Below, one piece after another: positions 7,501 through 11,042 of a stretch of 11,042 bases of DNA (position 1 is the stretch's first letter; each line of letters starts with the position of its first letter). Source of the DNA: an uncultured Erysipelotrichaceae bacterium (lineage in GTDB: Bacteria > Bacillota_I > Bacilli_A > RFN20 > CAG-826); assembly GCA_947303755.1 (NCBI GenBank), contig CAMYZF010000037.1, forward strand, positions 1 through 11,042. Reading direction: 5' to 3'. The notes under the pieces were generated by a model. The model ran no database searches. It saw only the letters and a list, made by a program, of their open reading frames with translations, and was not told where the DNA came from. The position numbers and the translations under genes were made by a program.

Positions 7501-9217
7501 TTCTGGTGCTAATGGTACATCACCAGTGTCATTCTCAGCAGTTCAATCTATTGTTGTTACATACTGTACCAACTCTTCTAGAGGTGCCGGTAACATTATT
7601 GTTTCTGTTGGAGGCACTCAAATCGGTAGTAAAGCTGTTTCCACTTCAGGCGGAACATCTGGCAGAGATTTCACCTACGAAAGCGACGGATCGTTAAGCG
7701 GAAACGTTAAGATTGAAGTTACTTGTACAACAAACTCCATTTATATTATCGCTTGCTCGATTACTACAGGAACAGCTGAACCAACCGATCCAACATCAAT
7801 TAGTATCAGCCCATCAAGCGTCGAGCTTGCTCCAGGTGGTTCTAAGAACTTAGCGGTCAACTACACGCCATCGAGCGCGAACCAAAACAAAGATGTTACT
7901 TGGTCAAGATATAGTGGCAGTTCTAACATTTCTGTTAGTAGTTCGGGTGTAGTCAGCGTTTCAAGCAATGCTACTGCCGGAAATACAGCGGTTATTAGAG
8001 CAACCTTAACCAATATTTCTTCAATTTACGCACAATGTACAGTTACGGTTGTTGAGCAAACACAAGACGATCAAACAATCTTGCTCTACATTTGTGGTTC
8101 AGACTTAGAGAGTAATGGCCAGACCAGTGCTTCCAGCGCATCTGGTTACGCTTCTGGTGATATTACCGAAATACTTAAAGTTGGCTCGCAACCAGATGAT
8201 GTCAATGTCGTCATTGAAACCGGTGGTGCAAAGTGTTGGAAGACTACACACGGTATTAATAAGAGCTACCTTGAACGTTATCACGTAGCGAACAAGTCTC
8301 TCGTTAGAGATTCTCAAGAAACTAAGGCCAACATGGGTCTTACCTCAACGCTTCAAAGTTTCTTAACTTGGGGTGTCCAAACCTATCCAGCTGATAGAAT
8401 TAGTTTAATTCTTTGGAACCACGGTGGCGCTATGCGTGGCGTTTGCTATGACGAAAACTATTCATCAGATAGTTTGACTAACTCTGAGGTCAAGACCGCG
8501 GTCGCTAACACATTCACTTCCCTAGGAAGATCAACTTCTGACAAGTTTGAATGGATTGGTTATGATGCTTGTTTGATGCAAGTTCAAGATATTGCCGAAT
8601 TCAATTCTCAATATTTCAACTACATGATTGCTTCTGAAGAATCTGAAGCCGGTGCTGGTTGGGATTATGATAACTGGCTCGATGACGCATATGCGAAGAA
8701 GACCACTCCAAATATCTTAAAAGCTATTTGTGATAGCTTCCTTGCGGAACAAGGTTCATCATCCGATCAAACCTTATCTTATCTTGATCTCTCCTATATG
8801 TCTGCTTACAAATCTGCTTGGGAGACCATGGCTTCCACAATTAATTCGATGATTAGTAGTTATGGTAAATCTAAATTCCAGACCTTGATGAAGACATGTC
8901 AAGACTATGGCAGTGATAGTGATTGTGAAGGTTATAGCTACTTCGGTATTATCGATGCGAAAGATGTTGTTAATAAGATTAGGGCAACATCAGCCTTCTC
9001 AGGAGCATCTACGCAGACAAGCGCTGTGTTAACAGCGTTCAATAACCTAGTTGCTTACTCGAAAGCCGGAACGCAGGCGGGTAATTCATATGGATTATGT
9101 TGCTTCTTCCCGATGAAAGATGGCAGTGGTTATACATGTAACACTTCAAGTGTCTACACTTCATCACAAACCAACTTCACCAACTGGCGATCGATTGTCA
9201 CTAGCTACGGAGATTAA
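4526..9217 (+). CDS. Large secreted multi-module protein with Big_2 repeats and C-terminal clostripain (C11) protease
   Basis: 1563 residues from the ATG at 4526; an ATG at 4472 is also in frame. The N-terminus is a signal peptide: KRRRFR, hydrophobic core 14-31, possible cleavage near VRAA (42-45). Beta-rich modules follow at about 50-172, 186-350, 356-440 and 446-545. Then come Big_2 repeat 1 (549-634), a sandwich module (637-768), Big_2 repeats 2 and 3 (769-857, 858-942), a Gly-rich linker, another sandwich (955-1083) and Big_2 repeat 4 (1089-1175). The end (1181-1563) is a peptidase family C11 domain with the catalytic pair visible: His1299 in LWNHGG and Cys1349 in YDACLMQ. C11 enzymes generally cleave after Arg or Lys and may self-activate. 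There is no LPXTG, C-terminal helix or lipobox, so it is probably released or held by the beta modules. It stands alone between two terminators. Substrate unknown. Confidence 0.88.
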   Translation: MKTEVQKRRRFRIYSAIVGFFSLLLAVGIATSNINFKSGLLVRAANQADYSITLDSSNKVTSAGDHVQKTKIGNDVTFTYTGITNSTSGHVTFNAGGTLVNKDHIRSIQSITATFNTTDALKFKVSFDGSTTGGETVMESGKIYELSSNPYYLHLSATSSVTLQSLVIKYSCTENPDAHEGEETGDSLLGVIDFWDSSNAGDTGTSTLVNASYVQEHCYDSDDTSTRESANFVTAVSASYTYQKRYGGIGLSSGNNAATLTISLATSAYPSSVVVVAGSQSPTKTLTLNSVGKSVSANCSGITALNSTYTNELTWEFATEPSTLTFTAVKSSKLAIYRIYLYGEAGATIEPPEESIIGFTANDSNASGYYNDDIFDTANGLVVKAQKTGGTEVTLTKGGDDGYSYVVKNSAEQTINTAQPFGSEGIYTLIVSYKNFIPVEIQLTVGFRVALTGIEVISTNTIFNTAQKLSDYTSGISVNLTYNQASENEQGVAYSSFASKGLTMTLINSSSVDYSITSLFGTAGTWTIKVASSSNPSVFGTLNITVNAIPVTAISVTGSSATVEEDSTLQLTASVTPNNATTQTVTWSSNHESIATVNTNGLVTGVSTGEARITATATDGSAVYGYIDITVTAKPAQSDFDAEMTAGSNSMAVTVSGADGVKVGTSKASGSMTITVGAGATRLSFYAAGWNGTSTVINLSGATVGTSSFSLTADSGISGSGSAYTLSGTESDYYYETTLSGITSETDITVSASTRFALWKAKYYTTAVDPVYPTSISLTAGSNSVAIGGTTSVEVSYTPSDTNVKNVSFSSNATSVATVSSEGIITGVAAGSARITATAEAINSGSVSAYIDITVTAIDVNSISLSPSSASLTVGDTQQLTATISPSNATNKNVNWTSDTTSVATVSSSGLVTAIAAGTATITATSAADSSKKATCTVTVTASGGSGGQGGGEETTTYQFTSKSWGATPANWTSGKDGNGYSNSGVQVTSAYSGANGTSPVSFSAVQSIVVTYCTNSSRGAGNIIVSVGGTQIGSKAVSTSGGTSGRDFTYESDGSLSGNVKIEVTCTTNSIYIIACSITTGTAEPTDPTSISISPSSVELAPGGSKNLAVNYTPSSANQNKDVTWSRYSGSSNISVSSSGVVSVSSNATAGNTAVIRATLTNISSIYAQCTVTVVEQTQDDQTILLYICGSDLESNGQTSASSASGYASGDITEILKVGSQPDDVNVVIETGGAKCWKTTHGINKSYLERYHVANKSLVRDSQETKANMGLTSTLQSFLTWGVQTYPADRISLILWNHGGAMRGVCYDENYSSDSLTNSEVKTAVANTFTSLGRSTSDKFEWIGYDACLMQVQDIAEFNSQYFNYMIASEESEAGAGWDYDNWLDDAYAKKTTPNILKAICDSFLAEQGSSSDQTLSYLDLSYMSAYKSAWETMASTINSMISSYGKSKFQTLMKTCQDYGSDSDCEGYSYFGIIDAKDVVNKIRATSAFSGASTQTSAVLTAFNNLVAYSKAGTQAGNSYGLCCFFPMKDGSGYTCNTSSVYTSSQTNFTNWRSIVTSYGD

Positions 9218-9227
9218 TTAACTTAAT

Positions 9228-9260
9228 AACAGGATTCGAAAGAGTCCTGTTTTTATTTTT
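9228..9260 (+). terminator. Strong terminator after the C11 protease gene
   Basis: A 10-bp stem AACAGGATTC / GAGTCCTGTT (one G-U pair) closed by a GAAA tetraloop (9238-9241), followed by a long T-rich run. It starts 10 bases after the stop. Confidence 0.92.
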
Positions 9261-9263
9261 TCT

Positions 9264-9291
9264 TTTACATACGCGACACATCATATATAAT
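9264..9291 (+). promoter_or_regulatory. Promoter of the rpsF-ssb-rpsR operon
   Basis: -35 TTTACA (9264-9269), 16-bp spacer, perfect -10 TATAAT (9286-9291). Transcription would start near 9298, giving a leader of about 68 bases before rpsF. Confidence 0.8.
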
Positions 9292-9297
9292 ACATAC

Positions 9298-9352
9298 ACG
9301 CATTAAATTGCGTTTCTCTCTGCTAGTAGAGAATACTAGCCAGAAGACCAAA
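9298..9352 (+). promoter_or_regulatory. Structured rpsF leader, possible S6:S18 autoregulatory RNA
   Basis: The leader can fold in two exclusive ways. Hairpin A pairs TTCTCT (9314-9319) with AGAGAA (9328-9333). Hairpin B pairs TCTG + CTAGT (9319-9327) with ACTAG + CAGA (9335-9344), leaving C9340 bulged, and ends just before the ribosome binding site at 9353. Leader RNAs bound by the S6:S18 complex are known upstream of rpsF in many bacteria and repress the operon. I cannot confirm the conserved CCG-containing bulge of that motif here, so the assignment is tentative. A short 5-bp stem ACGCA/TGCGT also lies at the very 5' end. Confidence 0.45.
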
Positions 9353-9360
9353 GGGAGGTG
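9353..9360 (+). promoter_or_regulatory. Shine-Dalgarno site of rpsF
   Basis: GGGAGGTG lies 5 bases before the ATG at 9366. It is the strongest ribosome binding site in the window, and hairpin B of the leader ends a few bases before it. Confidence 0.85.
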
Positions 9361-9365
9361 CTTAT

Positions 9366-9653
9366 ATGAAAAAGTACGAAATTATGTACATCGTAAAAGA
9401 TGGACTCGATGAAGAAGCCCGCAAAGCTCAAATCGAGAAATTACATTCCATTCTTACCAAAAATGGTGCGAAAGTCACTGATGTCAAAGAATGGGGCACA
9501 CGCAACTTTGCCTATCCAATCAAAAAGATGACAAAGGGTTACTACGTTGTTATTAAAGTAACAGCCGAACAACCAGCTCTTAAGGAGTTTGCGCGTAAAG
9601 CCAAAATTGATGCGAATGTTGTACGTCATTTAATTACTGCCGATAAAGACTAA
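9366..9653 (+). CDS. rpsF: 30S ribosomal protein S6
   Basis: 95 residues, the usual length for S6. The N-terminus MKKYEIMYIVKDGLDEEAR and the central TDVKEWGTRNFAYPIKKMTKGYY pattern are diagnostic of bS6, with a ferredoxin-like alpha/beta fold. S6 binds S18 and 16S rRNA in the platform of the small subunit. It heads an operon with ssb and rpsR, the conserved bacterial order, which couples its synthesis to its partner S18. The gap to ssb is 20 bases and contains only a ribosome binding site. Regulation may act through the structured leader upstream. Confidence 0.97.
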   Translation: MKKYEIMYIVKDGLDEEARKAQIEKLHSILTKNGAKVTDVKEWGTRNFAYPIKKMTKGYYVVIKVTAEQPALKEFARKAKIDANVVRHLITADKD

Positions 9654-9673
9654 TCATTGGAGGAATTAAAACT

Positions 9674-10105
9674 ATGTTAAATCGTATCGTTCTCACTGGT
9701 AGATTAACCAGAGATCCAGAACTAAGACGCACTCTTAGTGACACCGCTGTTGCGTCATTCTCTTTAGCTGTCACAGACGGCTTCAAAGATAATGAAGGCA
9801 ACCCAACAACATCATTTATTGATGTTACAGTCTTTGATAAACAAGCTGATAACGTCGCAAAATTCTGCCGTAAAGGTAGTTTGGTCGGTGTTGATGGAAG
9901 AATCCACCAACGCAGATTTGAAAGAAAAGATGGAAGTAAAGGTAGCTTAATTGAAGTTATCGCTAACCAAGTCACATTTTTAGAACCAAGAGAAAAAGAA
10001 GCTGATGCAGCGGAACAAGGTTATGTCTCTGACATTCAAATTCCAACTGAAGAAAGCAAAAATCTTGATTCAATCGATGTAACCGATGATGATCTTCCAT
10101 TCTAA
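9674..10105 (+). CDS. ssb: Single-stranded DNA-binding protein
   Basis: 143 residues. Residues 1-105 form the OB fold, with the typical opening MLNRIVLTGRLTRDPELRRT and later FIDVTVFDKQADNVAKFCRKGSLVGVDGRI (given here as an SSB core pattern, residues 48-77). The acidic tail ends in DDDLPF, the tip that recruits replication and repair proteins. The linker between fold and tail is only about 25-30 residues, so the protein is shorter than many Firmicute SSBs. It coats single-stranded DNA during replication, repair and recombination. GGAGG (9660-9664) lies about 9 bases before the ATG. Its position between rpsF and rpsR is the standard arrangement and marks it as the housekeeping copy. Confidence 0.97.
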   Translation: MLNRIVLTGRLTRDPELRRTLSDTAVASFSLAVTDGFKDNEGNPTTSFIDVTVFDKQADNVAKFCRKGSLVGVDGRIHQRRFERKDGSKGSLIEVIANQVTFLEPREKEADAAEQGYVSDIQIPTEESKNLDSIDVTDDDLPF

Positions 10106-10127
10106 GTAAGAAAGGAAAACTAAAACT

Positions 10128-10355
10128 ATGGGATTCAAAAAAGTTAGACCTCATAAGAAATCATGTTATTTCACTAAAAACAAAATTGCATATATTGATT
10201 ATAAGGATGTAGAACTTCTTCAAAAGTTCATTACTCCAAATGGAAAAATTGCTTCCCGTCATTCGACTGGAACATGCGCTAAATATCAACGTGAACTTGC
10301 TAAAGCAATTAAGAACGCTAGATATATGGCCTTACTTCCATTTGTGCAAGACTAA
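10128..10355 (+). CDS. rpsR: 30S ribosomal protein S18
   Basis: 75 residues, the normal size for bS18. KKSCYFTKNKIAYIDYKDVE, then LLQKFITPNGKIASRHSTGT and the basic end QRELAKAIKNARYMALLPF are family hallmarks. S18 pairs with S6 in the 30S platform. AAAGGA lies about 10 bases before the ATG. It is the last gene of the operon; rplI and dnaB-type genes, often found next in Firmicutes, are not present here because a terminator follows directly. Confidence 0.97.
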   Translation: MGFKKVRPHKKSCYFTKNKIAYIDYKDVELLQKFITPNGKIASRHSTGTCAKYQRELAKAIKNARYMALLPFVQD

Positions 10356-10386
10356 TTAAGTCGTAAGCAAAATAAAATTAAGTCGT
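10354..10386 (+). repeat. Short direct repeat AATTAAGTCGT before the rpsR terminator
   Basis: The 11-mer AATTAAGTCGT occurs at 10354-10364 and 10376-10386. The second copy forms the left arm of the terminator, so the first copy could compete for the same right arm. It may be a relic of local duplication. Confidence 0.6.
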
Positions 10387-10409
10387 CCTAATAGGGCGAC
10401 TTTTTATTT
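10380..10409 (+). terminator. Terminator of the rpsF-ssb-rpsR operon
   Basis: An 8-bp stem AGTCGTCC (10381-10388) / GGGCGACT (10394-10401) with one T-G pair and loop TAATA, followed by TTTTTATTT. Confidence 0.9.
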
Positions 10410-10436
10410 GCGTGTCAAATAATCAACTCATATAAT
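10408..10436 (+). promoter_or_regulatory. Promoter of the lipoprotein gene
   Basis: -10 TATAAT (10431-10436) with a weak -35 TTGCGT (10408-10413) at a 17-bp spacing, directly after the T run of the preceding terminator. Confidence 0.6.
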
Positions 10437-10473
10437 TTAGTTAAGGATCTTTCTATAAGAAAAGGAGATAAAA

Positions 10474-10932
10474 ATGAAATTATATAAATCAATCGTTTTA
10501 GTTGGTTCGCTATTTTTAGTTACTGGTTGTGCGAATCAAGGTGCCGAATTAAATCTTGATAACGCTAGTCGATATCTTGAACCATTAAAAGAAAATGAAG
10601 GTAACGCTGATTTTAATGAAACAACTGTTACTTTCCATATCAATTCAAATGTAGAAACAGGAAAACTATTTTCTAAAGATATCAGAGGCAAATGTAACGT
10701 TAGTGTTAAATACTTGCTTGGCTTAACAAGCGACCTCAAATTCATTTGGAGCGATCCATATTCCATTACAGATGTTTCATTTGTATATAAAGAAGGAAGC
10801 ACAAGTGAATCTGGATTTAAGATTAATGATTATTTAGAAGCTTCATTCGCTTATTCAGTCGATTTCTCGTTCCAAGCGGTCAACGTCTACAACTTAAATG
10901 TCACCGAGATTTCAGGACATATGCTTCCATAA
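10474..10932 (+). CDS. Small predicted lipoprotein, unknown function
   Basis: 152 residues. The N-terminus MKLYKSIVLVGSLFLVTGC is a lipoprotein signal: two lysines, a hydrophobic core and lipobox LVTGC with Cys19 as the lipidated residue, so the mature protein should be anchored on the outer face of the membrane. The remaining 133 residues are polar, with alternating beta-type patterns (TVTFHINSNV, CNVSVKYLLG, DVSFVYKEGS, SFAYSVDFSFQAVNVYNLNV) suggesting one compact beta domain. No enzyme motif is visible, and I recognise no family. AAAGGAG (10461-10467) lies 6 bases before the ATG. It has its own promoter and terminator, so it is a single-gene unit with no functional hint from neighbours. 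Confidence 0.8.
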   Translation: MKLYKSIVLVGSLFLVTGCANQGAELNLDNASRYLEPLKENEGNADFNETTVTFHINSNVETGKLFSKDIRGKCNVSVKYLLGLTSDLKFIWSDPYSITDVSFVYKEGSTSESGFKINDYLEASFAYSVDFSFQAVNVYNLNVTEISGHMLP

Positions 10933-10950
10933 AATTATTTATCGATCAAC

Positions 10951-10977
10951 AAAACCGTCTATATTAGGCGGTTTTTT
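10951..10977 (+). terminator. Terminator after the lipoprotein gene
   Basis: A 9-bp stem AAAACCGTC (10951-10959) / GGCGGTTTT (10967-10975) with one T-G pair and loop TATATTA, ending in a run of six T. Confidence 0.9.
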
Positions 10978-11003
10978 GTGGCACTTTTGTGAGATAAGGC
11001 GCG

Positions 11004-11009
11004 TATAAT
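11004..11009 (+). promoter_or_regulatory. -10 box of the gene leaving the window
   Basis: TATAAT lies 18 bases before the ATG at 11028. I see no good -35 at 16-18 bp. A GTGGGGA ribosome binding site follows at 11014-11020. Confidence 0.5.
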
Positions 11010-11027
11010 TTATGTGGGGAAATAAAA

Positions 11028-11042
11028 ATGAAAAAGAAAGTC
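11028..11042 (+). CDS. Start of an unidentified gene (first five codons)
   Basis: ATG followed by codons for KKKV runs off the window. GGGGA (11016-11020) at 7-base spacing supports the start. A Lys-rich opening is common for signal peptides and for many cytoplasmic proteins alike, so nothing can be said about function. Confidence 0.55.

Noticed and set aside
9634..9975. Antisense frame across ssb
   Set aside because: It is the mirror of a highly conserved gene and has no independent support.
1..11042. CRISPR array, tRNA/rRNA gene, insertion sequence, prophage or defence system
   Set aside because: I looked for spaced repeats, cloverleaf-like elements, terminal inverted repeats and transposase, integrase or nuclease motifs, and saw none. 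The gene content is housekeeping plus envelope functions.

Overview
The window is a stretch of AT-rich, low-GC Gram-positive type chromosome. Genes are densely packed and every complete gene lies on the + strand. Shine-Dalgarno sites are strong, promoters look sigma-A-like, and hairpin-plus-T-run terminators follow most units. All tryptophans are TGG, so the standard bacterial code fits, and every visible stop is TAA. Lipoprotein and signal-peptide sorting, an rpsF-ssb-rpsR block and a large secreted Big_2/clostripain protein together suggest an uncultured Bacilli/Mollicutes-like (possibly gut) Firmicute. That taxonomic placement is inference only.

Layout. (1) 1-1911: the 3' end of lysyl-tRNA synthetase, a small one-pass membrane protein and an MscS-type mechanosensitive channel, closed by a terminator at 1886. 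(2) 1940-4366: a strong promoter drives a two-gene amino-sugar unit. The first gene fuses an XRE-type helix-turn-helix to a complete phosphoglucosamine mutase (GlmM). The second overlaps it by 8 bases and is a left-handed beta-helix acyltransferase resembling only the C-terminal half of GlmU. (3) 4387-9260: a long regulatory stretch, then a gene for a secreted protein of about 1560 residues with several beta-sandwich modules, four Big_2 Ig-like repeats and a C-terminal clostripain (C11) cysteine protease. (4) 9264-10409: a promoter, a structured leader and the ribosomal/replication operon rpsF-ssb-rpsR. (5) 10408-10977: a monocistronic small lipoprotein of unknown function. (6) 11004-11042: the promoter and first five codons of another gene.

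How the parts work together. Regions 1 and 4 are largely housekeeping. Region 2 is the most unusual: an enzyme of UDP-GlcNAc synthesis carries its own DNA-binding domain, its promoter holds two short dyads 24 bp apart with one covering the -35 box, and the partner gene could carry out the next step (acetylation of glucosamine-1-phosphate). This is a candidate self-regulating cell-wall precursor module. Region 3 is an envelope or secreted surface protease likely to act on host or environmental proteins.
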